A stretch of DNA of 64,000 nucleotides from an uncultured Prevotellaceae bacterium (GTDB lineage: Bacteria; Bacteroidota; Bacteroidia; Bacteroidales; Bacteroidaceae). Below the pieces are notes generated by a model. It searched no databases. It was not told where the DNA came from and saw nothing but the letters and a program-made list of their open reading frames with translations. Positions 15,781 through 26,157 of the stretch are shown here, in pieces. The first letter of the stretch is position 1. Each line of letters starts with the position of its first letter. Both the position numbers and the translations under genes were made by a program. The stretch lies in contig CACYKA010000020.1 in NCBI GenBank assembly GCA_902774795.1, positions 1 to 64,000 on the forward strand, in the 5' to 3' direction.

Positions 15781-16689
15781 ATGAAGAGAATTATTCTATA
15801 TCTCAGCTTGCTCTTTTGTACCATCACCATGATGGCGCAAAGGAGAAACAGCGCCTACGAGGACTATATAAATAGGTATAAGGACATCGCCATAGAACAG
15901 ATGATGAAGCATCGCATTCCTGCTTCCATCACGCTGGCACAGGGACTTCTTGAGAGTGGCGCAGGAAAGAGTCTGCTGACGGTTTCGTCAAACAACCACT
16001 TCGGCATAAAGTGTCATAATGAATGGACGGGAAGACGTTTTTATAAGGATGATGACATAAAGGACGACTGCTTCAGGGTTTATGACAATGCCCGCGAGAG
16101 CTTTGAGGACCATAGCCAGTTTCTGCTGCGTCCCAGATATAAATCACTCTTCAGCCTGAAGATTACTGACTACAAGGGCTGGGCAAGGGGGCTGAAGGCA
16201 TGCGGATATGCCACTAATCCCCAGTATGCGGATAAGCTCATAGGCATAATAGAACTTTACGGACTGAATGAGTATGACTATGCCAAGAGTTTTGACAAAT
16301 TCCTCGCTTCACATGCTGGTGCCAATACTTCCGGGCATTATGCAGATCATCGCATATACTATCGCAACAAGAACTACTACCTCGTGGCAAACGGAGGAGA
16401 GACATTCAAGTCGCTTGCAGAGGAAGTGGGCGTGAGCTACCGCAAACTGGCAAAGTATAACGAGCGCGACAAGAAAGATGTGCTCAGCAAGGGCGACATA
16501 GTATATATGGAGAAGAAACGCTCCAAGGCCGAAAAGATGTATAAGGGACAGCCTCACGTGGTTAAGGCTAACGAGAGCCTCTATGACATCGCACAGCTCT
16601 ATGGCATTCGCCTGAAGAATCTGTACAAGATGAACAAGCTGCCGTATGACTATATGCCAAGGACTGGAGACAGGCTGAGGGTGTACTAG
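15781..16689 (+). CDS. Exported glucosaminidase with two LysM domains
   Basis: Start at ATG 15781: it gives a signal peptide (MKRIILYLSLLFCTITMMAQ). The frame upstream runs through tRNA-Glu and cannot be coding. The 302-residue protein has a FlgJ-like endo-beta-N-acetylglucosaminidase domain (about 25-170) with the catalytic-Glu segment AQGLLESGAGKS and the FGIKCH motif. Two LysM peptidoglycan-binding domains follow (about 200-245 and 255-302; KANESLYDIAQLYGI). It cuts the glycan strand of peptidoglycan in the periplasm, for growth or daughter-cell separation. The tRNA terminator touches its start codon, so expression depends on read-through or an unseen promoter within the tRNA genes. Confidence 0.9.
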   Translation: MKRIILYLSLLFCTITMMAQRRNSAYEDYINRYKDIAIEQMMKHRIPASITLAQGLLESGAGKSLLTVSSNNHFGIKCHNEWTGRRFYKDDDIKDDCFRVYDNARESFEDHSQFLLRPRYKSLFSLKITDYKGWARGLKACGYATNPQYADKLIGIIELYGLNEYDYAKSFDKFLASHAGANTSGHYADHRIYYRNKNYYLVANGGETFKSLAEEVGVSYRKLAKYNERDKKDVLSKGDIVYMEKKRSKAEKMYKGQPHVVKANESLYDIAQLYGIRLKNLYKMNKLPYDYMPRTGDRLRVY

Positions 16690-16757
16690 TAACGGTTAGC
16701 GGTTAGAGGTTAGCGGTTAGCGGTTAGAGAACGAAAACGATAACGAAAACAAAAAAT
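16690..16757 (+). repeat. Short tandem repeats between glucosaminidase and valS
   Basis: About five copies of a ggttagc-type heptamer are followed by aacgaaaacgataacgaaaac. The second motif recurs inside the coding sequence of valS (18058-18095) and, in reverse, in mutS2 (36185-36225). It belongs to the dispersed repeat family of this window. Confidence 0.8.
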
Positions 16758-16761
16758 ATAA

Positions 16762-19485
16762 ATGGAATTAGCAACTAAGTATTCTCCACAGGAGGTGGAG
16801 TCGAGATGGTACCAGTATTGGATGGACAATAAGTTCTTTGCGTCAAAGCCTGACGGCAGGGAACCTTACACTATAGTTATTCCGCCACCAAATGTGACTG
16901 GTGTGCTCCACATGGGACACATGCTGAACAATACCATTCAGGACATCCTTATCCGCAAGGCGCGTCTTGACGGCAAGAATGCCTGCTGGGTTCCTGGTAC
17001 AGACCACGCCTCAATAGCCACAGAGGCTAAGGTAGTAGGAAAACTGGCTCAGGAAGGCATAAAGAAGAGCGACCTCACACGTGAGGAGTTCCTGAAGCAT
17101 GCATGGGCTTGGACGGAAGAGCACGGAGGCATCATCCTGAAGCAGCTGCGCCGCTTGGGTGCATCATGCGACTGGGACAGAACAGCATTCACAATGGATG
17201 AACTGCGTTCGGAGTCTGTGATGAAGGTGTTCGTTGACCTCTACGACAAGGGCTACATCTATCGCGGACTGCGTATGGTGAACTGGGATCCAAAGGCTCA
17301 GACGGTGCTTTCTACTGAGGAAGTGGTGTATCGTGAGGAGAAGTCAAAGCTCTATCACCTGAAGTACTATGTTGCTGATGAGGTAGATATCAAGGACGCA
17401 GGAGACAACGTTATCCATAAGGATGAAAAGGGTTATTACGCTGTCGTTGCCACTACACGTCCTGAAACCATCATGGGCGATACTGCAATGTGTATCAACC
17501 CTAAAGACCCAAAGAACCAATGGCTTAAGGGCCACAAGGTCATCGTGCCTCTCGTAAACAGAGTTATCCCTGTAATAGAGGACAGATATGTTGACATAGA
17601 GTTCGGTACTGGCTGTCTGAAGGTTACTCCTGCCCATGACGTTAACGACTACAATCTGGGTAAGATTCACAATCTTGAGATAATAGACATCTTCAACCCT
17701 GACGGTACGCTGTCAGAGGAAGCAGGACTGTATGTAGGTCAGGACAGAATGGATGTGCGCAAGCAGATTGCCATAGACCTTGACAAGGCTGGTCTGTTGG
17801 AGCGTGTGGAGGACTATGAGAACAAGGTGGGCTATTCTGAGCGCAACATGGATACCGCCGTAGAGCCTCGTCTCTGCAAGCAGTGGTTCCTGAGCATGAA
17901 GCACATGGCCGACATCGCCCTGCCTCCAGTACTCGACGGAAGACTGAAGTTCTATCCTTCAAAATATGTTACGACATACAAGAACTGGCTTGAGAACATT
18001 CAGGACTGGTGTATCTCACGCCAGCTGTGGTGGGGACATCGCATACCTGCTTACTTTGTTAACGAAAACGAAATCCAAAACGATAACGAAGAGGAGAAGT
18101 TTGTGGTTGCCCTGACACCAGAGGAGGCTCTGAAGAAGGCACAGGAGAAATACGGCAAGGACATAACGATGGATATGCTCCGTCGCGATGAGGATGCTCT
18201 TGATACATGGTTCTCATCATGGCTGTGGCCTATCTCACTCTTTGACGGCATCAACAAGCCTGGCAATGAGGAGATAAAGTACTACTATCCCACAAGCGAC
18301 CTCGTAACAGGTCCTGACATCATATTCTTCTGGGTTGCCCGCATGATAATGGCAGGCTGCGAATATGAGCACGAGATACCTTTCAGAAACGTTTATTTCA
18401 CAGGTATCGTTCGTGATAAACTGGGACGCAAGATGAGTAAGTCGCTGGGTAATTCTCCTGACCCGCTGGAGCTGATTGACAGATACGGTGCCGACGGAGT
18501 GCGTATGGGTATGATGCTTGCTGCGCCTGCTGGTAACGACATTCTCTATGATGATGCACTTTGTGCACAGGGTCTGGCTTTCTGTAACAAGATGTGGAAC
18601 GCCTTCCGCCTCGTACAGGGATGGGAGACAGAGGATGCACAGCAGAGCGAGAGCAATGCAAAGTCCGTAGTATGGATGAAGGCTAAGATAAAGTCAGTAT
18701 ATGCAGAGATTAACGACCACTTCTCAAAGTATCGTCTCAACGATGCCCTGATGTGTGCCTTCAAGCTCTTTACCGACGAGTTCTCCGGATGGTATCTGGA
18801 GATGATAAAGCCGGCATACATGAAGCCTATCGACAAGAAGACCTACGATGATACGCTGGAGATATTCGACGAACTGCTGCATATCATCCATCCGTTCATG
18901 CCATTCATCACAGAAGAGCTGTGGCAGCATATCGCAGAACGCAAGGAGGGTGAGTCGCTGATGGTTGACGTCTTCAAACTCGACGCCCTGACAGAAGAGG
19001 AAAAAGCATTGCTTCCGTTGTTTGAGGAGGTAAAGCAGATAGTCTCTGGAGTTCGTGGTGTTCGTCAGACAAAGAATATTGGTCAGCGCGAGCCTCTGAC
19101 ACTTGAAGTGGTGGTAAGCGGCGATGATGACAACGTAGTAACCAAGAACGAGGCTTTGGGAGCTATTATCGTGAAGATGGCTGGCCTTGAAGAGGTGAAA
19201 TACGTAGCACAGAAGAGCGAAGGCACATCATCTTTCCTTATTGGCACACGCGAGTTCGCCATACCTCTCGGAAACCTTATTGATGCTGAGGCTGAGATAG
19301 CAAAGGCTGAGGCTGAGCTGAAACACCTTGAGGGCTTCATCATCGGCATACAGAAGAAACTCAGCAATGAGCGCTTCGTTGCCAATGCTCCGGAACAGGT
19401 TGTGGCACTCGAAAGAAAGAAACTGTCTGACTCTCAGGAGAAAATTGCTACGCTGAAGGAAACAATTGCGGCGCTGAAGAAGTAA
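16762..19485 (+). CDS. valS: Valine-tRNA ligase
   Basis: This 907-residue class I synthetase has the HIGH box as HMGH in [11 protein letters not shown] (about 45-55) and KMSKS followed by LGNSPDPLE (about 557). An editing domain in between carries [12 protein letters not shown]. The anticodon domain has the tryptophan-rich [15 protein letters not shown]-terminal coiled coil (about 840-905) is characteristic of ValRS. It charges tRNA-Val and clears mischarged Thr. Residues 433-446 ([13 protein letters not shown]) are a low-complexity insertion encoded by the same aacgaaaacgataacgaa repeat that lies just upstream of the gene. The downstream membrane protein starts 6 bases after the stop. Confidence 0.97.
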   Translation: MELATKYSPQEVESRWYQYWMDNKFFASKPDGREPYTIVIPPPNVTGVLHMGHMLNNTIQDILIRKARLDGKNACWVPGTDHASIATEAKVVGKLAQEGIKKSDLTREEFLKHAWAWTEEHGGIILKQLRRLGASCDWDRTAFTMDELRSESVMKVFVDLYDKGYIYRGLRMVNWDPKAQTVLSTEEVVYREEKSKLYHLKYYVADEVDIKDAGDNVIHKDEKGYYAVVATTRPETIMGDTAMCINPKDPKNQWLKGHKVIVPLVNRVIPVIEDRYVDIEFGTGCLKVTPAHDVNDYNLGKIHNLEIIDIFNPDGTLSEEAGLYVGQDRMDVRKQIAIDLDKAGLLERVEDYENKVGYSERNMDTAVEPRLCKQWFLSMKHMADIALPPVLDGRLKFYPSKYVTTYKNWLENIQDWCISRQLWWGHRIPAYFVNENEIQNDNEEEKFVVALTPEEALKKAQEKYGKDITMDMLRRDEDALDTWFSSWLWPISLFDGINKPGNEEIKYYYPTSDLVTGPDIIFFWVARMIMAGCEYEHEIPFRNVYFTGIVRDKLGRKMSKSLGNSPDPLELIDRYGADGVRMGMMLAAPAGNDILYDDALCAQGLAFCNKMWNAFRLVQGWETEDAQQSESNAKSVVWMKAKIKSVYAEINDHFSKYRLNDALMCAFKLFTDEFSGWYLEMIKPAYMKPIDKKTYDDTLEIFDELLHIIHPFMPFITEELWQHIAERKEGESLMVDVFKLDALTEEEKALLPLFEEVKQIVSGVRGVRQTKNIGQREPLTLEVVVSGDDDNVVTKNEALGAIIVKMAGLEEVKYVAQKSEGTSSFLIGTREFAIPLGNLIDAEAEIAKAEAELKHLEGFIIGIQKKLSNERFVANAPEQVVALERKKLSDSQEKIATLKETIAALKK

Positions 19486-19491
19486 GAGGTT

Positions 19492-20223
19492 ATGGAACTC
19501 TACAGAGAACGTTCATACGCAAGGTGTATAGCTGACGGATGGAGATTCATCGGCGAAAACCTGTGGAAGGTGACACGGATAATGGCACCCTGGTACTTGG
19601 TGTGTGCACTAATCTATACCGTATGGAATGCCTGCTCCATATATATCAATGTGGCAGAACAGGCTAATACTGAGATAGAGTCGAAATATGCCTATACATT
19701 GTTTATATCTTTGGCATTGTTTATAATAGTTACCATCTGTGCCCAGGGACGTCTGTACCTGATGTTCCGCAGATTCTCAGGGAACAATGATAAGACGATG
19801 AAGGCAATAGGAGAACTCGGGTTTAAGAGCATTATCTTCTTCTGGCTGTTGTGGACACCGTTCTTCTTCCCCATATATTCATGGATAATGAAAGAGAAGG
19901 GCGAGAAGATATCCTTCAAGCAAACCCTGAAGAAGGGCTGGAACCATTGGGGCAAGATATTCGGAGTGGTAATGCTGAGTGGCCTGATTGTGGGTGTTGC
20001 CAATATCATATTGATGGTGCCAGATATCTTTGCCACATCTGCATACTTCAGCAGTATCGAGGGTAAGATAAACTTTGGCGATACGGCATTGATACCTCAA
20101 TCGGGATATGTGACGATGCTCATCGTATGCACGATATGCTCTGCTGTGAGGATGCTGATATTTACAACATATCACGCTACGATGTTATATCTATACGGAG
20201 ATTTGAAGACAAGAGAGAAATGA
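19492..20223 (+). CDS. Multi-pass membrane protein of unknown function
   Basis: This 243-residue protein has about five hydrophobic segments (near 33-52, 63-84, 107-127, 155-180, 207-232) and a soluble N-terminus ([21 protein letters not shown]). No transporter or enzyme motif is recognisable. It starts 6 bases after valS and overlaps hisB by 4 bases (ATGA), so the three genes form an operon with coupled translation. The N-terminal [19 protein letters not shown] looks like a conserved Bacteroidales family, but I cannot name it. Confidence 0.75.
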   Translation: MELYRERSYARCIADGWRFIGENLWKVTRIMAPWYLVCALIYTVWNACSIYINVAEQANTEIESKYAYTLFISLALFIIVTICAQGRLYLMFRRFSGNNDKTMKAIGELGFKSIIFFWLLWTPFFFPIYSWIMKEKGEKISFKQTLKKGWNHWGKIFGVVMLSGLIVGVANIILMVPDIFATSAYFSSIEGKINFGDTALIPQSGYVTMLIVCTICSAVRMLIFTTYHATMLYLYGDLKTREK

Positions 20224-21287
20224 AAAGAGTATTATTCATAGACAGAGACGGTACGCTGATAAAGGAGCCTGCCGACGAACAGATAGACAGCTTCGAGAAA
20301 CTGGAGTTTGTGGAAGGGATGTTCCGCAATCTGGGATTCGTACGCAAGAATCTTGATTTTGAGTTCGTAATGGTGAGCAATCAGGATGGTCTTGGAACGG
20401 AATCGTTCCCTGAAGACACATTCTGGCCTGTACACAACTTCATCCTCAAGACGCTGAAAGGGGAGGGTATAGAGTTCGATAATATCCTGATAGACAATCA
20501 CTTCCCTGAGGATAACCATCCTAACACCAAACCCAGAACGGGCATGATGGGGCAGTATATCGACAATCCGGAATACGACCTCGCTAATTCTTATGTGATA
20601 GGCGACAGAGACTCTGATGCTCAGCTGGCGCAGAATCTCGGATGCAAGTTCATCCGTATCACAGGTGCTGGCTCATGGGACAAGGCAGCAGAAATGTTCT
20701 TTGCCGGGGAGCGCATTGTTGAGATTACCCGCACCACGAAGGAGACAGACATCACGGTGCGCCTGAATCTTGACGGCACAGGAAAGTGTGACATCGAGAC
20801 CGGTTTAGGATTCTTCGACCACATGCTCGAACAGATTGGCAAACACGGCATGATGGACCTTTATGTCCGTTGTAAGGGTGACCTGAATGTTGATGAACAT
20901 CATTCTATAGAGGATACCGGCATCGTGCTGGGAGAATGCCTGCTCAAAGCTCTCGGAGACAAGAGGGGCATAGAGCGTTATGGTTATTCCCTGCCTATGG
21001 ACGACTGCCTCTGTCAGGTGGCACTCGACTTCGGCGGAAGACCCTGGCTCGTATGGGATGCAGAGTTCAACCGCGAGAAGGTGGGAGAGATGCCTACGGA
21101 GATGTTCATGCATTTCTTCAAGAGCGTAAGCGATGCAGCGAAGATGAATCTGAACATTAAGGCAGAAGGAACCAACGAACACCATAAGATAGAAGGCATA
21201 TTCAAGGCGTTTGCACGAAGCATAAAGATGGCGGTGAAAAGAGACATCTACCACTACCAGCTGCCTTCGACCAAAGGTGCCTTGTAA
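20220..21287 (+). CDS. hisB: Bifunctional histidinol-phosphatase / imidazoleglycerol-phosphate dehydratase
   Basis: ATG 20220 is the start ([12 protein letters not shown]). Upstream in-frame codons lie inside the membrane-protein gene. The 355-residue protein is a fusion. An N-terminal HAD phosphatase (1-165) has catalytic DRDGT, SNQDGLG and GDRDSD. A C-terminal dehydratase (about 170-355) has the metal-binding [10 protein letters not shown] and [13 protein letters not shown]. The two activities give steps 6 and 8 of histidine synthesis. No other his gene is in the window, so hisB stands apart and is tied instead to valS by the 4-base overlap with the membrane protein. Confidence 0.95.
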   Translation: MKRVLFIDRDGTLIKEPADEQIDSFEKLEFVEGMFRNLGFVRKNLDFEFVMVSNQDGLGTESFPEDTFWPVHNFILKTLKGEGIEFDNILIDNHFPEDNHPNTKPRTGMMGQYIDNPEYDLANSYVIGDRDSDAQLAQNLGCKFIRITGAGSWDKAAEMFFAGERIVEITRTTKETDITVRLNLDGTGKCDIETGLGFFDHMLEQIGKHGMMDLYVRCKGDLNVDEHHSIEDTGIVLGECLLKALGDKRGIERYGYSLPMDDCLCQVALDFGGRPWLVWDAEFNREKVGEMPTEMFMHFFKSVSDAAKMNLNIKAEGTNEHHKIEGIFKAFARSIKMAVKRDIYHYQLPSTKGAL

Positions 21288-21360
21288 AACGGCTGACGTT
21301 AAAAAATGATAATAATCAAGTGAAATGGGAATAAAATTTCTTCATTTCACTTTTTTTTGG

Positions 21361-21368
21361 TAATTTTG
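21361..21368 (+). promoter_or_regulatory. -7 box upstream of uxaB
   Basis: TAATTTTG stands 48 bases before the uxaB start, preceded by a T-run. No TTG is at the -33 position. Confidence 0.5.
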
Positions 21369-21416
21369 CAAAGTCAATCTTACAAAAACATTATTAACTA
21401 ATAGTACTGACCAAAA

Positions 21417-22898
21417 ATGGCATTGAAATCATTAAGCAAGCTGACTGCTCCTAAGAGCACAGCACCTGAGAAGATTATTCAGTTCGGTGAAGGTAATTTC
21501 CTTCGTGCATTCGTTGACTGGATTGTGTGGAACATGAATGCAAAGACAAACTTTAACGGCTCTGTAGTTGTTGTACAGCCTATTGACAAGGGTATGGTAC
21601 AGTGGCTCAACGGCCAGGACTGTCTCTATCACGTAAACCTGCAAGGACGTCTTAACGGCGAGGCTGTCAACCAGTTAGACCGTATCGACGTTATTTCACG
21701 CGGACTTGACCCTTATGCACAGAACTGGGCATTTATGGCACTTGCTGAGCAGCCGGAGATTCGTTTCGTTATATCTAACACAACAGAGGCCGGCATAGCT
21801 TTCGACCCTGCTTGTAAACTGTCTGATGCTCCTGCATCATCTTATCCAGGTAAGCTGGTACAGTTGCTCTATCGTCGTTATCAGACATTTAACGGTGATC
21901 CTTCTAAGGGACTCATCATTATGCCTTGTGAGCTCATCTTCCTCAACGGACACCATCTGAAGGACTGCATCCGCAAGTATATCGAACTGTGGAAGGACGA
22001 CTTTGGAGCTGACTATCAGGGCTTCAAGGAGTGGTTTGAGAAATACAACTATGTTTGTGCTACTCTCGTTGACCGTATCGTACCAGGATTCCCACGCAAG
22101 GACATCGCTGAGATACAGCAGAAGATCGGCTATAAGGACAACCTCGTTGTTCAGGCAGAGATATTCCACCTGTGGGTTATCGAGAGACCAGAAAATATGA
22201 GCTGTGAGGAACTCCGCAAGGAATTCCCTGCTGACCAGGCTGGCCTGCATGTTCTCATCGCAGAGTCAGAGGCTCCTTATCATGAGAGAAAGGTGACGCT
22301 GCTCAATGGCCCTCATACAGTATTGTCTCCTGTGGCTTATCTGTCTGGTATCAACATCGTTCGCGATGCTCTGCATCATGAGGTTGTCGGTCCATACATC
22401 AAGAAGGTACAGTATGACGAACTCATGCAGACACTGAATCTGCCTATGGAAGAGCTCCAGAAGTTTGCTGCTGACGTGCTTGAGCGCTTCGACAATCCTT
22501 ATGTGGATCATCAGGTGACGAGCATCATGCTCAACTCATTCCCGAAGTTCCAGGCTCGCGACCTCCCAGGCGTGAAGATATATCTGGAGCGCAAGGGCGA
22601 GTTGCCAAAGGGACTTGTATTGGGTCTTGCTGCTATCATCACATACTACAAGGGCGGCACACGCGCCGACGGTGCTCCTATTACTCCTAACGACGACCAG
22701 AAGATTATGGACCTCCTGACCCAGCTGTGGGCAACAGGCGATACCAAGAAGGTTGCAGAAGGCGTACTCGCTGCTGACTGGATTTGGGGTGAGCATGGTG
22801 ACCTCAACAAGATTCCTGGTCTTACAGATATGGTGGTAGGATTCCTTAACGACATCCAGTCAAAGGGAATGCTCGAAACTGTTAAGTCTATACTGTAA
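21417..22898 (+). CDS. uxaB: Tagaturonate reductase
   Basis: This 493-residue protein belongs to the mannitol-dehydrogenase family. An N-terminal Rossmann region opens with IIQFGEGNFLRAFVDW. Conserved VISNTTEAGI and LPCEL-type (IMPCELI) sequences follow, and a helical C-terminal domain carries the lysine/histidine region (KVTLLNGPHTVLSPVAYLSG). UxaB reduces tagaturonate to altronate with NADH in galacturonate breakdown, in line with the pectin-related enzymes earlier in the window. uxaA and uxaC are not here. The next gene begins one base after the stop. Confidence 0.92.
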   Translation: MALKSLSKLTAPKSTAPEKIIQFGEGNFLRAFVDWIVWNMNAKTNFNGSVVVVQPIDKGMVQWLNGQDCLYHVNLQGRLNGEAVNQLDRIDVISRGLDPYAQNWAFMALAEQPEIRFVISNTTEAGIAFDPACKLSDAPASSYPGKLVQLLYRRYQTFNGDPSKGLIIMPCELIFLNGHHLKDCIRKYIELWKDDFGADYQGFKEWFEKYNYVCATLVDRIVPGFPRKDIAEIQQKIGYKDNLVVQAEIFHLWVIERPENMSCEELRKEFPADQAGLHVLIAESEAPYHERKVTLLNGPHTVLSPVAYLSGINIVRDALHHEVVGPYIKKVQYDELMQTLNLPMEELQKFAADVLERFDNPYVDHQVTSIMLNSFPKFQARDLPGVKIYLERKGELPKGLVLGLAAIITYYKGGTRADGAPITPNDDQKIMDLLTQLWATGDTKKVAEGVLAADWIWGEHGDLNKIPGLTDMVVGFLNDIQSKGMLETVKSIL

Positions 22899-22899
22899 G

Positions 22900-23625
22900 T
22901 TGAAGGACAATCTTTCATACTTATCAGAAAAATACGAAACTGAAGAGTTCCTGATTGGCGACCCCTCATGGTTTATGCACCAGGTGACGGGAGAATCCAA
23001 TCAGGAACTCCTCGCTTTTATTGCTGCCAGCCTCAGTTATGGCTCGCGCAAGCAATTTATGCCGAAGATACAGTATATCCTTGACTGTTCCGGAGGCAAT
23101 GTAAGGGAATGGCTTGTGAGCGGAAACTTCAAGAGCGACATTCCCAGAACCGACAAGTGTTTCTATCGTCTCTATACCTGTGCTACGATGCACGATATGC
23201 TGTGTGCCTTGCAGGAACTGGTGCTTGCATACGGCTCTCTGAAAGCTTTTGTGGGAAAGTGCACGTGCTATGAGGCTATAGAGAAGATTGTGGGTTATTT
23301 TTCTAAAAGGGGCGTAGAGGTGATTATCCCCAAGAATACCAAGTCTTCCTGCAAGCGGCTGTGTATGTTCATGAGGTGGATGGTGCGTGACGGTTCACCA
23401 GTAGATTTGGGACTATGGAGCGACATCATCGACAAGCGGACGCTGATAATGCCTATGGATACCCATGTGATGCAGGAAGCAAACAGGCTTGGATTACTCA
23501 AGTCAAAGACGGCTACAATGGCTACGGCGATGAAGCTTACCGAGAGTCTCAGGGCATTGTTTCCCGAAGACCCCCTGAAAGGTGACTTTGCACTCTTTGG
23601 AGTGGGTGTAGATGAAGATAAATGA
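22900..23625 (+). CDS. DUF2400 / TIGR02757 family protein
   Basis: The 241-residue frame begins with TTG at 22900, one base after the uxaB stop. The next ATG (residue 25) would cut off the conserved opening LSYLSEKYETEEFL. The sequence is typical of the TIGR02757 family: FIAASLSYGSRKQFMPKI and MRWMVRDGSPVDLGLW. MPMDTHVMQEANRLGLL resembles the core of HhH-GPD DNA glycosylases (DTHV...R.LGL). A role in DNA repair or nucleic-acid binding is inference; the family has no established function that I know of. It is probably co-transcribed with uxaB. Confidence 0.85.
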   Translation: MKDNLSYLSEKYETEEFLIGDPSWFMHQVTGESNQELLAFIAASLSYGSRKQFMPKIQYILDCSGGNVREWLVSGNFKSDIPRTDKCFYRLYTCATMHDMLCALQELVLAYGSLKAFVGKCTCYEAIEKIVGYFSKRGVEVIIPKNTKSSCKRLCMFMRWMVRDGSPVDLGLWSDIIDKRTLIMPMDTHVMQEANRLGLLKSKTATMATAMKLTESLRALFPEDPLKGDFALFGVGVDEDK

Positions 23626-23720
23626 ATACTCTACATTACAAAAAGAGCAAATTTTTTGTGAAATTAGGCTAAAATGCTAAGAAATTAGCATAAAGAGTGT
23701 ATTTTGTCAAAAAAATAATG

Positions 23721-23728
23721 TACCTTTG
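23721..23728 (+). promoter_or_regulatory. -7 box of the gap promoter
   Basis: TACCTTTG lies 65 bases before gap in a very AT-rich stretch. A TTTTG stands only 14 bases upstream, closer than the usual 19-21. Confidence 0.6.
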
Positions 23729-23793
23729 TGCCTGCAATTATAGAAATCAAAGTATTTAACTTTCGTTTTTAATTTAATTTAATTCAAAAGACA

Positions 23794-24819
23794 ATGACAA
23801 AAGTAGCAATTAACGGTTTTGGCCGTATTGGTCGTCTCGCATTCCGTCAGATGTTTGAGGCTGAAGGTTATGAAGTAGTAGCTATCAACGACTTGACAAG
23901 TCCTAAGATGCTCGCTCACCTGCTGAAGTATGATACCGCTCAGGGTGGTTTCTGCGGCAAGTTCGGTGAGAACAAGCACACTGTTGAGGCTGGTGAGGAC
24001 TACATCGTAGTTGATGGTAAGAAGATCACTATCTATGCTATTCCTAACGCTGCTGAGCTGCCTTGGGGTAAGCTGGACGTTGACGTAGTTCTGGAGTGCA
24101 CAGGTTTCTACACATCTAAGGAGAAGGCTTCTGCTCACCTCACAGCTGGTGCTAAGAAGGTTGTTATCTCTGCTCCTGCTGGCAATGACCTCCCAACTAT
24201 CGTTTACAACGTTAACCACAAGACTCTGACTCCTGCTGACACAGTTATCTCTGCTGCATCTTGCACAACTAACTGTCTGGCTCCAATGACAAAGGCTCTG
24301 AACGACTACGCTCCAATCCAGAGCGGTATCATGACAACTGTTCACGCTTACACAGGTGACCAGATGATTCTGGACGGCCCACAGCGTAAGGGTGATGTTC
24401 AGCGCGCTCGTGCTGGTGCTCAGAACATCGTTCCTAACTCTACTGGTGCTGCAAAGGCTATCGGTCTCGTTATTCCTGAACTCAACGGTAAGCTGATCGG
24501 TGCTGCTCAGCGCGTTCCAACTCCAACAGGTTCTACAACTATCCTGCACGCTGTTGTTAAGGGTGAGGTTACTGTTGAGGGTATCAACGCTGCTATGAAG
24601 GCTGCTACTAACGAATCTTTCGGTTACACTGAGGAGAAGCTCGTTTCTAGCGACATCATCGGTATGAAGTTCGGTTCACTCTTCGACGCTAACCAGACAA
24701 TGGTTTCTAAGATGGGTGATGGTAACTCTCTCGTTCAGGTTGTTTCTTGGTATGACAATGAGAACTCTTACACTTCTCAGATGGTTCGTACTATCAAGTA
24801 CCTCGCAGAACTGAAGTAA
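23794..24819 (+). CDS. gap: Glyceraldehyde-3-phosphate dehydrogenase
   Basis: This 341-residue enzyme has the NAD-binding [12 protein letters not shown], catalytic Cys157 in SAASCTTNC, and the C-terminal [13 protein letters not shown]. It makes 1,3-bisphosphoglycerate in glycolysis. Codon choice is strongly biased (GCT, GTT, AAG, AAC) compared with its neighbours, as expected for a very highly expressed gene. It has its own promoter and a strong terminator, so it is a single-gene unit. Confidence 0.97.
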   Translation: MTKVAINGFGRIGRLAFRQMFEAEGYEVVAINDLTSPKMLAHLLKYDTAQGGFCGKFGENKHTVEAGEDYIVVDGKKITIYAIPNAAELPWGKLDVDVVLECTGFYTSKEKASAHLTAGAKKVVISAPAGNDLPTIVYNVNHKTLTPADTVISAASCTTNCLAPMTKALNDYAPIQSGIMTTVHAYTGDQMILDGPQRKGDVQRARAGAQNIVPNSTGAAKAIGLVIPELNGKLIGAAQRVPTPTGSTTILHAVVKGEVTVEGINAAMKAATNESFGYTEEKLVSSDIIGMKFGSLFDANQTMVSKMGDGNSLVQVVSWYDNENSYTSQMVRTIKYLAELK

Positions 24820-24844
24820 TACCGTTTACATTCAGATACAATTT

Positions 24845-24881
24845 ACCCCGTCCGGTTTATCCAGACGGGGTTTATTTTTTA
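24845..24881. terminator. Terminator after gap
   Basis: CCCCGTC (24846-24852) pairs with GACGGGG (24864-24870) across a small loop, followed by TTTATTTTTT. The converging DUF5103 gene ends 20 bases further on, so the stem may serve both strands. On the plus strand it is canonical. Confidence 0.9.
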
Positions 24882-24899
24882 CTAGTAGAACTAGTTATA

Positions 24900-26138
24900 C
24901 TAGAATACTCCTACGAGTCGGTCGGCTCTGTCGGTATTGCTCTTATAATAGATAAGGGCATTGTACATGTTCCGTGTCTCGTAGAAAGAGCCTTCTGTGG
25001 GTGGTATTGCTGTGGTGCCGTCGGGTTTGAGCATGAGATACTGGTATGAATAGTATCCGTATTTCAGCGGCACAATGGCTTCGTACATCTTGCGGGCATA
25101 GTCGTAGTGCATCTCATACTTCTCTAGGAAGAGGTCGTTTGTCCAAACACCGTTGACATAGAGCGGGTAGGGGAAAGGCCCTGGTTGCTTGGGTTTGAGA
25201 ATGAAGTGTACCTGCACATAGTCCGATGTGATGTCATTCTCCCGATTGTCGGAGTTACGAATGTAGAACGCTCCCTTCGGCGTTTCATCATATACATAGG
25301 TCGGACGGTCAATGTCGGGCCATAGGATGGTGTGCCACTTCTCTCCGTCCCATGAATTGTTTTCTACGTTAAGGGAGTTCCTGTGTATGTCGAGCATCTC
25401 GAATTTGTGGTATTCGTTGCCGGCATCAAAGATGAGTTTCCTACAATGTTCCCATTTCAGCATCTTCTGGTTTATGATGGGTGCTTCTGGCAGATATACG
25501 GCATTGTCCCACCTCATGTTCTGCAACACATAACCCTTTATCTGTCTTCTTGGGTCGGTTGCTCCGAGGCGTGAGTAGTCAATGTTCAACGTCACCTGAT
25601 GGTGGTTCTTACGCACGTCGATGTCGGTATTGTCGGAGTAAGACAGACCTACCGGCACCTTGTCCTCATATACCATAAAGAATACACTCAGCACAGGCGC
25701 ATCGCCGTCACCGTTGTCATCAATGACGTCAAGCCTGTAGTTGCCGCTCATAGTGATACGACAGTCTTCGTTTGGTATCTGAAGCCTGTAGTGCGTATAA
25801 AGCTGATAGGTATTTATGCTCTCCTCTGCATCCTCTATTGTGAGGCTGCCGTTAAGACCTGCGAGGTAGTCACTCGTAAACAGCCCGTCTGACTCCATGA
25901 AGTCGGCCTCCAGATGGGTTATTCTGTACGTATAACGCTGGTAGGTATGCGACAGCTCATCGAAGGATATGTTGATAGCCTCACGACCTCCCAGCCTTAT
26001 TATGGGCAGTTCCTGCCATCTTATTCCCGCCACTACCTGAAGGGATGCTATGTCTGGGGAATATATAATATGCCTCTGCGCCTGTATTGAGGCACAAAGG
26101 CATATTGTCGTCATTATCGTAAGCAGCAGTCTTTTCAT
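24900..26138 (-). CDS. DUF5103 protein (type IX secretion plug-like)
   Basis: This 412-residue exported protein (signal peptide about 1-20, ending SIQAQ) matches the DUF5103 pattern. The N-terminal beta domain has YSPDIASLQVVAG and PIIRLGGREAINISFDEL, followed by HRLQIPNEDCRITMSGNY-type sequence. A second half contains KGAFYIRNSDN and the ending MYNALIYYKSNTDRADRLVG. This family is annotated as the plug of the type IX secretion translocon in Flavobacteria; a role here is by family only. It lies 19 bases after htpG on the same strand. Together with the PorD-like gene at 45815 it hints at a type IX system in this organism. Confidence 0.85.
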   Translation of the reverse strand: MKRLLLTIMTTICLCASIQAQRHIIYSPDIASLQVVAGIRWQELPIIRLGGREAINISFDELSHTYQRYTYRITHLEADFMESDGLFTSDYLAGLNGSLTIEDAEESINTYQLYTHYRLQIPNEDCRITMSGNYRLDVIDDNGDGDAPVLSVFFMVYEDKVPVGLSYSDNTDIDVRKNHHQVTLNIDYSRLGATDPRRQIKGYVLQNMRWDNAVYLPEAPIINQKMLKWEHCRKLIFDAGNEYHKFEMLDIHRNSLNVENNSWDGEKWHTILWPDIDRPTYVYDETPKGAFYIRNSDNRENDITSDYVQVHFILKPKQPGPFPYPLYVNGVWTNDLFLEKYEMHYDYARKMYEAIVPLKYGYYSYQYLMLKPDGTTAIPPTEGSFYETRNMYNALIYYKSNTDRADRLVGVF

Positions 26139-26157
26139 GCTGTAGTTGAGATAAGAA

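Noticed and set aside
23779-24549. 256-codon open frame antisense to gap
   Set aside because: It arises from the extreme codon bias of gap; composition (Ser/Leu/Thr-rich) is not protein-like.
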